In this document: piece after piece, positions 14,996 to 23,467 of the stretch
Numbering within the stretch: position 1 is the stretch's first letter
Layout of the letters: every line of letters starts with the position of its first letter
Assembly (NCBI RefSeq): GCF_000422365.1
Contig: NZ_AULQ01000001.1
Location: forward strand, 1-64,000
From: Mesoflavibacter zeaxanthinifaciens DSM 18436
GTDB lineage: Bacteria > Bacteroidota > Bacteroidia > Flavobacteriales > Flavobacteriaceae
Length of the DNA: 64,000 nt
Direction of reading: 5' to 3'
Position numbers and translations under genes: made by a program
Notes under the pieces: model-generated
Database searches by the model: none
What the model was told of the DNA's origin: nothing
Seen by the model: only the letters and a program-made list of their open reading frames with translations

Positions 14996-16099
14996 ATGAT
15001 TTCAGAATTAATCAATACAAATCAATTACAAAAAGCAGATCCTGTTTTTGGGCAATTATCTTTTGACAATCACGAACAAGTTGTTTTTTGCAACGACAAA
15101 GATACGGGATTAAAAGCAATAATCGGGATACATAATACAGTATTAGGACCTGCATTAGGAGGAACCAGAATGTGGCAGTATGCTAACGAGTGGGAAGCAC
15201 TTAATGACGTACTACGTTTATCACGCGGTATGACTTTTAAATCTGCAATTACAGGATTAAACTTAGGTGGAGGAAAAGCAGTAATTATTGGTGATGCAAA
15301 AACGCAAAAAACACCAGAATTAATGAAGCGTTTTGGAGAGTTTGTACATAGCCTAAGCGGAAAATATATTACAGCAGAAGATGTTGGTATGGAAACATCA
15401 GATATGGATTTAGTAAGAGAAGTAACACCATACGTAACAGGTATTTCTGAAGAAAAAGGAGGCGCAGGTAACCCATCACCAATTACCGCATACGGTGTGT
15501 TTATGGGGATGAAAGCTGCAGCTAAATTTAAATTTGGCACGGATGTATTAGAAGGTAAAAAAGTAATAGTACAAGGTATTGGTCATGTTGGCGAAACTTT
15601 AGTAGAACACTTAGTACAAGAAGGAGCAAAAGTAATTATAGACGATATTAACCAAGAGCGTCTTGAAGCTATTAGTAAAAAGTACGGTGCAACAATTTAT
15701 AAAGGTGAAAATATTTATGCAGAAGAAGTAGATATTTACGCACCATGTGCATTAGGAGCAACAATTAACGATGCTACTATCCAAACATTAAAAGCAAAAG
15801 TTGTAGCAGGAGCAGCAAACAACCAATTAGCAGACGAGATTAAACACGGTCGTCTACTACAAGAAAAAGGTATTGTTTACGCACCAGACTTTTTAATTAA
15901 CGCTGGAGGAATAATTAATGTTTACGCAGAATTAGAAAATTATGACAAAACAGAAATTATGCGCAAAACAGAAAACATATACAATACAACTATTGAGATT
16001 TTAAACAATGCAGATGTTAATAATATCACGACACATCAAGCTGCTTTAAATATTGCACAAAGTAGAATAGAAGCAAGAAAAAAAGAAAATCAACAATAG
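14996..16099 (+). CDS. ldh: Leucine (Glu/Leu/Phe/Val family) dehydrogenase
   Basis: A 367-residue NAD-dependent amino-acid dehydrogenase that oxidatively deaminates branched-chain amino acids to 2-keto acids in the cytoplasm. The N-terminal ELFV dimerisation domain has GPALGGTRMW (51-60), the substrate/catalytic lysines Lys82 (MTFKSAI) and Lys94 (GGGKAV), and an aspartate in TAEDVGM. The Rossmann domain has GIGHVGE (about 195-201). Length and motif spacing agree with leucine dehydrogenases; valine or phenylalanine dehydrogenase activity cannot be excluded. Single transcription unit with a clear promoter and a strong terminator. Confidence 0.9.
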   Translation: MISELINTNQLQKADPVFGQLSFDNHEQVVFCNDKDTGLKAIIGIHNTVLGPALGGTRMWQYANEWEALNDVLRLSRGMTFKSAITGLNLGGGKAVIIGDAKTQKTPELMKRFGEFVHSLSGKYITAEDVGMETSDMDLVREVTPYVTGISEEKGGAGNPSPITAYGVFMGMKAAAKFKFGTDVLEGKKVIVQGIGHVGETLVEHLVQEGAKVIIDDINQERLEAISKKYGATIYKGENIYAEEVDIYAPCALGATINDATIQTLKAKVVAGAANNQLADEIKHGRLLQEKGIVYAPDFLINAGGIINVYAELENYDKTEIMRKTENIYNTTIEILNNADVNNITTHQAALNIAQSRIEARKKENQQ

Positions 16100-16129
16100 G
16101 TTATCCTATAAATTATATTATTTTTGCAA

Positions 16130-16160
16130 GGCGAAAGAAACTATTTCTTTCGCCTTTTTT
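16130..16160 (+). terminator. Intrinsic terminator after leucine dehydrogenase
   Basis: The perfect hairpin GGCGAAAGAAA/TTTCTTTCGCC is followed by a run of six T. Confidence 0.9.
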
Positions 16161-16221
16161 AATTTAATAAGAAAAGCATTTTAAACTAAATAGTGCACAA
16201 CCCAAAAAGTTCTTTGTAATG

Positions 16222-17166
16222 ATGTTAACAAGAAGACATATTCGTGTAAAAGTAATGCAAACCCTATTTGCATTTGATGGTACAGAAAGTGATGATTTTA
16301 CAAAAGATCAAAAGTTTTTATTGTACAGTATAGACAATATGTATAACCTGTATTTACTATTAATGTCTTTATTAATAGAAATCAATAAAAAAGCGACAAC
16401 TCATCTAGAAACCGCACAAAAAAAACATCTAGCCACAGAAGAAGATAAAAATCCAAATAAAAAGTTTATAAACAACCAATTACTACAATTAATCGTTAAT
16501 AACGAAAGACTAAAAGTTCAATTAGAAGACAGAAAAATAACAAATTGGCAATTAGATAACGAGTACGTAGATTTACTTTACAAAGAAATTAAAAACAGTG
16601 ACCTGTACAAAGATTACATGTCAACAAAGACCTCTACATTTAAAGAAGATAAAAACTTTATAATAGATATCTTTAAAGAAATTATAGCACCAAACGATAA
16701 ACTTTATGATTATCTAGAAGATAAAAATCTAACATGGTTAGATGACTTACCAACAGTAAATACATTTATCCTTAAATTATTAAGAAAACTTAAAGAAACT
16801 AGTGATCCTGTAACTTTAACACCAAAGCTATACAAAGATATAGAAGACAAAGAATACGCTATAAAACTATTTAAAAAGACGTTACTAAATCAAAGTAAGT
16901 TAGGCGAAGAAATTTCTGGAAAAACAAGTAATTGGGACAGAGATCGTATTGCATCACTAGATATGATATTACTAAAAATGGCAATATGCGAGTTATTGCA
17001 CTTTTCTTCAATACCAACCAAAGTAACAATTAATGAGTACTTAGAAATATCTAAAGAATATTCTACACCAAAAAGTAGCATATTTATAAATGGTATTTTA
17101 GATAAACTATTAAAAGAATACCAAAACGAAGGAAAACTAAATAAAGTAGGTAGAGGATTGATGTAG
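16222..17166 (+). CDS. nusB: Transcription antitermination factor NusB
   Basis: The start MLTRRHIRVKVMQTLFAF at 16222 is the family N-terminus (a second ATG lies one codon upstream). About 314 residues, twice the size of E. coli NusB, as in other Bacteroidota, where a long helical insertion separates the N-terminal RxxxR/MQ-LF segment from the C-terminal NusB core (WDRDRIASLDMILLKMAICELLHFSSIPTKVTINEYLEISKEY, about 235-280). The insertion is Lys/Glu/Asn-rich. NusB with NusE/S10 binds boxA in rRNA leaders. It precedes the DUF1573-yajC pair, a common flavobacterial order. Confidence 0.9.
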   Translation: MLTRRHIRVKVMQTLFAFDGTESDDFTKDQKFLLYSIDNMYNLYLLLMSLLIEINKKATTHLETAQKKHLATEEDKNPNKKFINNQLLQLIVNNERLKVQLEDRKITNWQLDNEYVDLLYKEIKNSDLYKDYMSTKTSTFKEDKNFIIDIFKEIIAPNDKLYDYLEDKNLTWLDDLPTVNTFILKLLRKLKETSDPVTLTPKLYKDIEDKEYAIKLFKKTLLNQSKLGEEISGKTSNWDRDRIASLDMILLKMAICELLHFSSIPTKVTINEYLEISKEYSTPKSSIFINGILDKLLKEYQNEGKLNKVGRGLM

Positions 17167-17250
17167 TAAAAAAATATTCTTACTTTTACCAATCTAAATT
17201 TTTAACCTTTTAGCCAATTTGGCAATAAATAACTATTAAATATTAATATT

Positions 17251-17736
17251 ATGAAAAAAGTACTAGTTTTATTAAGTGCAATTTGCTTAGTAGGATTTAC
17301 ATCATGTAAGGAAGATGCAACAAAAAAAATTGATGCAGAAAATGTTGCAGCTGCAGCAGAAAGAGATGCAAAAGCAAACGTTTTTCCTGTAATGGAATTT
17401 GATAAAACAGAGCATGACTTTGGCGAAATAGCTTCTGGTACACCTGTAGAAACTGTGTTTACTTACAAAAACGTAGGAGAAGCACCATTAGTAATTACAG
17501 ATGTAAAAAGTTCTTGTGGATGTACTATTCCTAAAGATTGGTCAAGAGAGCCATTAGCACCAGGCGAATCAGGAAAGTTTACAGTTAAATTTAACGGTAA
17601 AGGAACAAACAAAGTAACTAAAGTAGTAACAGTTACTGCAAACACTAAAACAGGAAGAGAAACTGTAAAAATCTCTGCTTTTGTGAAGCCAGATCCAAAT
17701 GCTGCTCAAAAAGCTAACTTACCTATGGCACAATAA
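17251..17736 (+). CDS. DUF1573 lipoprotein
   Basis: A 161-residue exported lipoprotein with lipobox FTSC (Cys20). It contains the DUF1573 Ig-like domain: FDKTEHDFGEIASGTPVETVFTYKNVG (about 50-76), the hallmark SSCGCTIPKDWS (about 88-99) and APGESGKFTVKFN. The family is widespread in Bacteroidota and structurally like ASH/MSP Ig folds; its function is unknown. It lies between nusB and yajC, 2 bp before yajC. A near-consensus -7 element, TACTTTTA (17181-17188), lies upstream. Confidence 0.85.
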   Translation: MKKVLVLLSAICLVGFTSCKEDATKKIDAENVAAAAERDAKANVFPVMEFDKTEHDFGEIASGTPVETVFTYKNVGEAPLVITDVKSSCGCTIPKDWSREPLAPGESGKFTVKFNGKGTNKVTKVVTVTANTKTGRETVKISAFVKPDPNAAQKANLPMAQ

Positions 17737-17738
17737 TT

Positions 17739-18032
17739 ATGGGAGAAATAGGAAGTTTTTTACCAATAATTTTAATGTTTGCTGTAGTATACTTTTTTAT
17801 GATAGCACCACAAATGAAACGTGCTAAACAAGAAAAAAAGTTTGCTGCAGAATTAAAACGCGGTGATAAAGTAATTACAAAAAGTGGTTTACATGGTAAA
17901 GTTGTAGATCTTAATGAAAAAGATAACAGCTGTATTATAGAAACTATGTCTGGTAAATTAAAGTTTGATCGTTCTGCAATTTCTATGGAAATGAGTAAAA
18001 CATTAAACAATCCATCAGTAGAAAAAAAGTAA
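17739..18032 (+). CDS. yajC: Preprotein translocase subunit YajC
   Basis: A 97-residue inner-membrane protein with one transmembrane helix (about 6-24, SFLPIILMFAVVYFFMIAP) followed by the family motif PQMKRAKQEKKFAAELKRGDKVITKSGLHGKVV. YajC associates with SecDF and YidC in the Sec holo-translocon. Two bp after the DUF1573 gene, so co-transcribed; a strong terminator follows. Length and domain are standard. Confidence 0.92.
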   Translation: MGEIGSFLPIILMFAVVYFFMIAPQMKRAKQEKKFAAELKRGDKVITKSGLHGKVVDLNEKDNSCIIETMSGKLKFDRSAISMEMSKTLNNPSVEKK

Positions 18033-18054
18033 TTATTACGACATATTTAAAAAA

Positions 18055-18080
18055 GGCAACCAAGTTGGTTGCCTTTTTTT
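18055..18080 (+). terminator. Intrinsic terminator after yajC
   Basis: The hairpin GGCAACCAA/TTGGTTGCC is followed by seven T, preceded by an A-run. Confidence 0.9.
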
Positions 18081-18136
18081 ATTATATATCATTTCAAAAG
18101 ATTATTAGATACCACATAACTAAAGCACGATGTAAA

Positions 18137-18739
18137 TTAACAATTTTTATATTTATCATGTAAGCCCTTTAACTCCATAATCATAGGCGTTATTTTTTCT
18201 AACCGACTCACTTTTGTTGATTCTCGTTTAGCTTCACTTATATAATTACAATACTCCTTTTGTTTAGAAGGACTTAGTTTTTCAAAAGCATCTTTAAGAT
18301 TATTATCTTCTTTAAAAGCAAATTCTAATTCTGTAGGAATCGTAATATCTGCTTTTTTAGTTCTTGTAGCTTTAATCTCTTTACCTAATTTTTGATTTTG
18401 TATAGCCTCTTTTACATAAGATAAAACTAAATTAGAGTTTACTGTATCATCCGCTTCAAACCGCATTTGTCTCAATGCTTTAGTTTTTCCTTCTTGAGCA
18501 TTAACTAACACATTAGCTTCATCCTTTAAAAACACACCATTAAAAAACCATAAACAGTAATGATTTTTAAAAGCACCCAATCCAACTATATTCTTCCCAT
18601 TTATAGAGTAGGTTGGTGCATTCCATTTTATTTGTTCTTCTAATTCTGTTGAAATTAAAAGCTGTCTTAAAGCAATTAATTGATTAGAAAATTTTGGATG
18701 ATTCTCAATATACTCATCAACTGAACTTACCTTTTTCAT
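18137..18739 (-). CDS. DUF1801/YdeI-like protein (YdeI/OmpD-associated)
   Basis: A 200-residue cytoplasmic protein. The N-terminal DUF1801 part has the conserved EEQIKWNAPTYSINGKNIVGLGAFKNHYCLWFF (about 33-65), and the C-terminal YdeI part has ADITIPTELEFAFKEDNNLKDAFEKLSPSKQKEYCNYISEAKRESTKVSRLEKI (about 130-182). Relatives have been tied to resistance to cationic peptides, but the biochemical role is not settled. Single gene, facing convergently to the yajC unit. Confidence 0.8.
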   Translation of the reverse strand: MKKVSSVDEYIENHPKFSNQLIALRQLLISTELEEQIKWNAPTYSINGKNIVGLGAFKNHYCLWFFNGVFLKDEANVLVNAQEGKTKALRQMRFEADDTVNSNLVLSYVKEAIQNQKLGKEIKATRTKKADITIPTELEFAFKEDNNLKDAFEKLSPSKQKEYCNYISEAKRESTKVSRLEKITPMIMELKGLHDKYKNC

Positions 18740-18833
18740 TTTATTATTATTTAGGACTAAGTTACATAAATTATAGCCTAAACTTTAACATAAATTAGAT
18801 TGTTGACTTTTAAATCATTATAAATATTATTTA

Positions 18834-18910
18834 TATTTAGTCTAAATAAACTTTTTTTTGTTCTTCTCTAAAACTATATTTGCGGCATTATTTAAAATCA
18901 ATCTAAATAA
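18834..18910 (+). promoter_or_regulatory. Promoter and palindromic (iron-type) operators of the siderophore receptor gene
   Basis: A TATATTTG -7 box (18875-18882) precedes the receptor gene. A perfect 15-bp palindrome TATTTAGTCTAAATA (18834-18848) lies just upstream of the -33 region. A second, longer imperfect palindrome (18888-18910, TTATTTA...TAAATAA with centre AATCAAT) covers the expected transcription start and ends next to the ATG. Two related TTTA-N-TAAA sites flanking a promoter fit control by a metal-sensing repressor of the Fur or DtxR class; which one is not decidable here. Confidence 0.5.
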
Positions 18911-18913
18911 ATT

Positions 18914-21292
18914 ATGTTAAAAAATATTACTCTATTATTAATTTTGTTTACGCAATTTGCTATTGCACAATCAAAAATTGAAGGTCAAGTTATTAGTCAA
19001 ACTAATGAGATAATCCCTTTTGCAAATGTTATTATAGAAGGTACATCTAAAGGAACATCTGCAAATCAAGAAGGTTATTATTCATTAGAAAATTTACCAA
19101 AGGGAACGTACAATATCAAAGTGTCTTATGTTGGTTTTTTATCACAAACAAAGACAGTAAACTTAGAAGCAAATCAAACTTTAACAGTTAATTTTCAACT
19201 AAAAGGAGATACAGACCTAGAAGAAGTTGAAGTTTTTGGAAGTCGTTTTAAACATCCGGATAAAATTGAAGCATTAACTAGATTACCATTAGCTCCTTAT
19301 GAGCAAATACAGAGTATTTCTATTATTTCTGATAAGTTAATAATGCAACAAGGTAATTTAACCATATCAGACGCTACAAAAAACGTACCTGGTGTGTACA
19401 CTTTTGCGACTTACGGTAATAGAAGAGAAAGCATATCATCACGTGGTTTTAGAGGTATTCCTATATTAAAAAATGGTGTTCGTGTACATTCAGATTTTAG
19501 GGGTCAAGGTATATTAACAGATATGCAAGGAGTGGACAACATACAAGTACTTAAAGGCGCTGCTTCTATAACACAAGGTGTAGCAACAGATTTAGGTAGT
19601 CCTGGAGGAGTTATCAATTTAGTTACAAAAACACCTAAGTATGTTTTTGGTGGTAATGTGTCTTTACGCGGTGGTAGTTACGGGCAAGCTAGAACAACGT
19701 TTGATGTGTATGGTCCATTAACTAAATCCCAAAATACAGCCTTTAGAATTAACGGTGCTTTAGAACGTGCAGATAGTTATAGAAGTGGAATTGATTCTGA
19801 CCGTTTTTATATCAACCCATCTTTTGAATGGAAAGCAGATGAGAAAACTACATTTACTTTTGAATTAGATTATTTTGAAGATAGCCGTACTACAGATCTA
19901 GGTACTGTAAACCTTGGAGAAAATGACGTAAACGCTATTTACGATTTACCTTATGATAAATTTTTAGGATTTAAAGAGGATAAATCTTTAACTACAAATA
20001 CAACTTATGCTATAAGGGTAGATAGAGAATTAACCAATAAATTAAGCCTAAAAGGTGCTTTATATAAATCAGATTTAGAGTTAGATGGTAAAAGTGCTAG
20101 TTTAGGAGGTGTTGTAAGAGATGAGTTAGGAGAACCAATATATAACCAAAGAAAAAGAGGCTACTCTATAACTACTAGAGAAGACAGTAATAGTGTTATA
20201 CAATTTGATTTGGTTGGAGATGATATTAAAACAGGAAAAATTTCTCACACATTGCAAGTAGGTTTCGATTACCGCACTAGTAACTATAATACAACGTCAC
20301 AACGTGCTGCAACTGTAGATACTATTAATGTATTTACTAATAACACAAATATTTTACCAGACGATGTAAATTTTGCAGCAAAAACAAGATTAGCAGCAAA
20401 AACTAAAGCATTAGGTTTTGTAGCACAAGATGTAATTACATTTAATAAATATTTAAAAACGTTTATAGGTTTACGCTATAGTAAAACAAGAACTATTACA
20501 GAAGATGAAACTACCGAAAGTGATGCATTTAATCCATTAGGAGGAATAATTATATCTCCTTTAAAAAATATTAACGTTTTTGTATCATATACAAATAGCT
20601 CGTACCCAAGAACAGGAACACGTTTAGATGTAAATGGAGATGAATTAGGAAACGAACGTTTTGATCAATTTGAAACAGGTATAAAAACCAATTGGTTAAA
20701 TAGTAGATTGCGTTTTAATTTTACTTATTTTAAAATAAATAACAAGGATATTAATTTACCAGTATACGATGAAAACTGGGAACAAACTGGTTATTACCAA
20801 AAAGGAGGAAACGATCAAAGACAAGGTATTGAGGTTGAATTAAGTGGACGTATTTTAGATAATTTAGAAGTGATAACTGGTTACTCATATATAGATGCAC
20901 AATATAAAGAGCACACAGCTTATGTATATGGATCTGCACCTTTAAATACACCAAAACATACTTTTAATGCTTATGCTAATTATAGCTTTAAACAGCAACT
21001 AGAAGGTTTATCAATTGGAGCAGGTGTTTACTATACTGGTGAAAGACCAATTAACGATTGGAGTGCTGGTGCTGTAACACACGAAGGTATTGTACCAAAT
21101 CAAGAACCATTTAATGTAGATGCATACACTCAAGTTAACGCTCAAGTAGCTTATAAATTCAATCAAAATTTGAACTTTAGAGTACTAATAAATAACTTGT
21201 TTAACGAAATAGGTTACAACGCCTACAGAACAAGTTATATAAACCAAACCGACCCAAGAAATTTTGCAGGTGTATTAACTTATTCGTTTTAA
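18914..21292 (+). CDS. TonB-dependent siderophore receptor
   Basis: A 792-residue outer-membrane receptor: signal peptide 1-18 (cut after AIA), CarboxypepD_reg-like beta-sandwich (about 20-100, IEGQVISQTNEIIPFANVIIEGTSKGTS), TonB plug (about 118-235, with ISDATKNVPGVYTFATYG, SRGFRGIP and a LGSPGGVINLVTK segment), then a 22-strand-type barrel ending in the aromatic strand FAGVLTYSF. The plug/barrel pattern is that of FhuA/FpvA-like ferric-siderophore receptors; the ligand is unknown. Energised by TonB/ExbBD, not in this window. Two palindromic operators upstream suggest iron control. Confidence 0.88.
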   Translation: MLKNITLLLILFTQFAIAQSKIEGQVISQTNEIIPFANVIIEGTSKGTSANQEGYYSLENLPKGTYNIKVSYVGFLSQTKTVNLEANQTLTVNFQLKGDTDLEEVEVFGSRFKHPDKIEALTRLPLAPYEQIQSISIISDKLIMQQGNLTISDATKNVPGVYTFATYGNRRESISSRGFRGIPILKNGVRVHSDFRGQGILTDMQGVDNIQVLKGAASITQGVATDLGSPGGVINLVTKTPKYVFGGNVSLRGGSYGQARTTFDVYGPLTKSQNTAFRINGALERADSYRSGIDSDRFYINPSFEWKADEKTTFTFELDYFEDSRTTDLGTVNLGENDVNAIYDLPYDKFLGFKEDKSLTTNTTYAIRVDRELTNKLSLKGALYKSDLELDGKSASLGGVVRDELGEPIYNQRKRGYSITTREDSNSVIQFDLVGDDIKTGKISHTLQVGFDYRTSNYNTTSQRAATVDTINVFTNNTNILPDDVNFAAKTRLAAKTKALGFVAQDVITFNKYLKTFIGLRYSKTRTITEDETTESDAFNPLGGIIISPLKNINVFVSYTNSSYPRTGTRLDVNGDELGNERFDQFETGIKTNWLNSRLRFNFTYFKINNKDINLPVYDENWEQTGYYQKGGNDQRQGIEVELSGRILDNLEVITGYSYIDAQYKEHTAYVYGSAPLNTPKHTFNAYANYSFKQQLEGLSIGAGVYYTGERPINDWSAGAVTHEGIVPNQEPFNVDAYTQVNAQVAYKFNQNLNFRVLINNLFNEIGYNAYRTSYINQTDPRNFAGVLTYSF

Positions 21293-21402
21293 CATTAATA
21301 AATCGTCATTATTTAAATATATATTCTTTAAAAGTTTTTTTTTCTTAAAATGTTAAAAATCAATTTATTCTAAAATAATTTGTAAAAAGGTTAAAATTTT
21401 AC

Positions 21403-21433
21403 TTTGTTTAGAATAATAACTTAAATATATTTG
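21403..21433 (+). promoter_or_regulatory. Promoter of tRNA-Tyr
   Basis: TTTG (21403-21406), 19-nt spacer, TATATTTG (21426-21433): a complete match to the Bacteroidota consensus, ending 11 nt before the mature tRNA. Confidence 0.8.
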
Positions 21434-21444
21434 CCGACGGTTTT

Positions 21445-21526
<82 letters not shown>

Positions 21527-21530
21527 CAAA

Positions 21531-21560
21531 AAAAAGCGCTCTATTTAGAGCGCTTTTTTA
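21531..21560 (+). terminator. Intrinsic terminator after tRNA-Tyr
   Basis: The hairpin AGCGCTCTA/TAGAGCGCT with an A-run before and a T-run after could also serve the convergent DUF2141 gene. Confidence 0.9.
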
Positions 21561-21594
21561 GTTTTTTGATTGATTGAATTGGTTGGTTTATTGA

Positions 21595-22026
21595 TTAAAA
21601 TCTAATATTAAAGCTTAAATCTTTATCGTTTACTTCAAATTTTGCATCTTGGTATTGAGGCGGACCATAAGACATTGGGTTATTTGACATACCATAACTT
21701 TCTAAAGGCATACCATTTTCAAAATCCATACGATTATTATCATTTTCGTCATGCATAACCATAATGGCGTATGTGCCAACTTCAACATTTTTAAAAGTAA
21801 CGGTTATTTGTCCGTTTTCTATTTTAGACTTTAAGTTTTTTATACCAGGACCTTTCATAAAAGTGTCTTCGGTATGTAGACCCAAAATAACACTACCTTT
21901 ATCATTTTTAATGTTTTGTATGGTAACAGTAATATTTTGACCATTAGAAGTTACTTTTGTTTCTGTTTGAGCATTTACATTTAAAGTAAATATTAAAGCT
22001 ATTAAAAGTGTGTAAATAGTTTTCAT
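21595..22026 (-). CDS. DUF2141 family exported protein
   Basis: A 143-residue protein with a signal peptide (1-19, cut after VNA). The mature domain matches DUF2141: ITVTIQNIKNDKGSVILGLH (about 31-50), then VEVGTYAIMVMHDENDNNRMDFENGMPLESYGMSNNP (about 81-117), which holds the conserved HDENDNxxxDxNxxGxPxExYGxSN signature. A small periplasmic or secreted beta-sandwich of unknown role. Single gene. Confidence 0.85.
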   Translation of the reverse strand: MKTIYTLLIALIFTLNVNAQTETKVTSNGQNITVTIQNIKNDKGSVILGLHTEDTFMKGPGIKNLKSKIENGQITVTFKNVEVGTYAIMVMHDENDNNRMDFENGMPLESYGMSNNPMSYGPPQYQDAKFEVNDKDLSFNIRF

Positions 22027-22128
22027 AATTAATCGGTTTTGTTGTTTTTTGATAGTTCAAATGTCTAACAAAACATGAGGCTTTCACAAACTAAGTCACC
22101 GAACTGTAGATTTTTTATGATGAATTGT

Positions 22129-23373
22129 TTATTCTACAGGAATTACCTCTACACGTCTGTTTTTTACTCTACCTTCTTCTGTATTACTTGTGTCTACAGG
22201 ATATTGTTCTCCAAAACCTTTAACTATTAAACTTTCTGTGTTAATACCTTTATTTAATAAGTAATTTTTTACTGTATTAGCTCTTTCAAAAGATAGTTTA
22301 AGATTGGTTTCTTCTGTTGCCGTATTATCTGTATGTCCAGAAATTAAATATTTTTTAAATTTTCCTTTTGATATAAGTTGAGCAATATTCTCAAGTTTTT
22401 TAATTTCTGAAGGTCTAATTTCTGCTTTACTTAATTCAAAATAAATTACAATAGGTTTTAGGTTTTTAAGTTCTTCTTTACTGTAAGCATTTTTTATCTC
22501 TTTTTTAGGACAACCGTTTTCTGTTCCTTGTAATTTAGGACATTTATCATATTTATCTGGTACACCATCTTTATCATAATCTGGTAATGGACAACCTTTG
22601 TTGCTAATATCTCCTGCTATTGTAGGACACCTATCATAAAGGTCTGCAACACCATCGTTATCTTGGTCAGGACAACCGTTATTGGTTCCTGGTGTTTCTG
22701 GACAGTTGTCTTCTTTATCAGGTATTCCATCTTTATCGGTGTCGGGACATCCATTAAATTTTGCTAATCCAAATGTGTCAGGACATTCGTCCTCTTGATT
22801 AAAAATACCATCATTATCATTGTCTGCACCTCCAAATTTGAAAATTATTCCTGCAGAATGTTGATAATGACTTAAACCATAATCTTCAAAAGAATGCTTG
22901 TAGGCACTTTGTGCTGTAAAGCCAAAATTGTATGTCAACCAAAAATCTATACCTACAGCTCCATTTACTGTTCCTGCGCCAATTTCGTCTAACCAAGTAT
23001 ATCCGCCACCAAGACTTACGTATGGATTAAAAGTAATATTATTGATTAGTTTGTATTTAAACATACCGTCAATAGAGATGTAAGGAAATTTTTCGTCTCT
23101 GTTGGTATGTTCTTGTTTTATGCTATTAAGTGATACAAGTGCTTCAAAAGATATTTTATTCTTTAAATGTCTAGCTAAAGCTAATTTAAAACCTGCAGGA
23201 TCCATATTCCATGTTTGAAATTTTCCTTCTTCGCCAGGTAATTTTCTAACTGGATTGTTTACTGCGTTTGTACTTAAGCTTGCTGTCCAAGGAGAATAAT
23301 TATCTTGAGCAAAAGTTGTTAATGTAAAGGATAGGGAAAGAATTACAGTTAGTAATAAAACTAAGTGTTTCAT
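22129..23373 (-). CDS. OmpA-family porin-like protein with thrombospondin type 3 repeats
   Basis: A 414-residue outer-membrane protein: signal peptide (1-22), N-terminal eight-stranded-type beta-barrel (about 25-180), four to five calcium-binding TSP3 repeats (about 183-290, DxDxDGIxDxxDxCP units such as DKDGIPDKEDNCPETPG), then a C-terminal OmpA/MotB peptidoglycan-binding domain (about 305-414, with ISGHTDNTATEETNLKLSFERANTV and NRRVEV). It should anchor the outer membrane to peptidoglycan. Downstream of the DUF58 gene but separated by about 95 bp, so possibly its own unit. Confidence 0.9.
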   Translation of the reverse strand: MKHLVLLLTVILSLSFTLTTFAQDNYSPWTASLSTNAVNNPVRKLPGEEGKFQTWNMDPAGFKLALARHLKNKISFEALVSLNSIKQEHTNRDEKFPYISIDGMFKYKLINNITFNPYVSLGGGYTWLDEIGAGTVNGAVGIDFWLTYNFGFTAQSAYKHSFEDYGLSHYQHSAGIIFKFGGADNDNDGIFNQEDECPDTFGLAKFNGCPDTDKDGIPDKEDNCPETPGTNNGCPDQDNDGVADLYDRCPTIAGDISNKGCPLPDYDKDGVPDKYDKCPKLQGTENGCPKKEIKNAYSKEELKNLKPIVIYFELSKAEIRPSEIKKLENIAQLISKGKFKKYLISGHTDNTATEETNLKLSFERANTVKNYLLNKGINTESLIVKGFGEQYPVDTSNTEEGRVKNRRVEVIPVE

Positions 23374-23467
23374 GTTTTTAGTAAATTGATTAATAGCAAA
23401 GCCAATATAAACTAAAAAAACAGAATATTAAAAATAAATAGATAACAGGTAAAGTTTGGCGATTAGC

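Noticed and set aside
15070-15540. A 156-codon minus-strand frame inside leucine dehydrogenase
   Set aside because: It is an antisense shadow of a gene with all family motifs intact.
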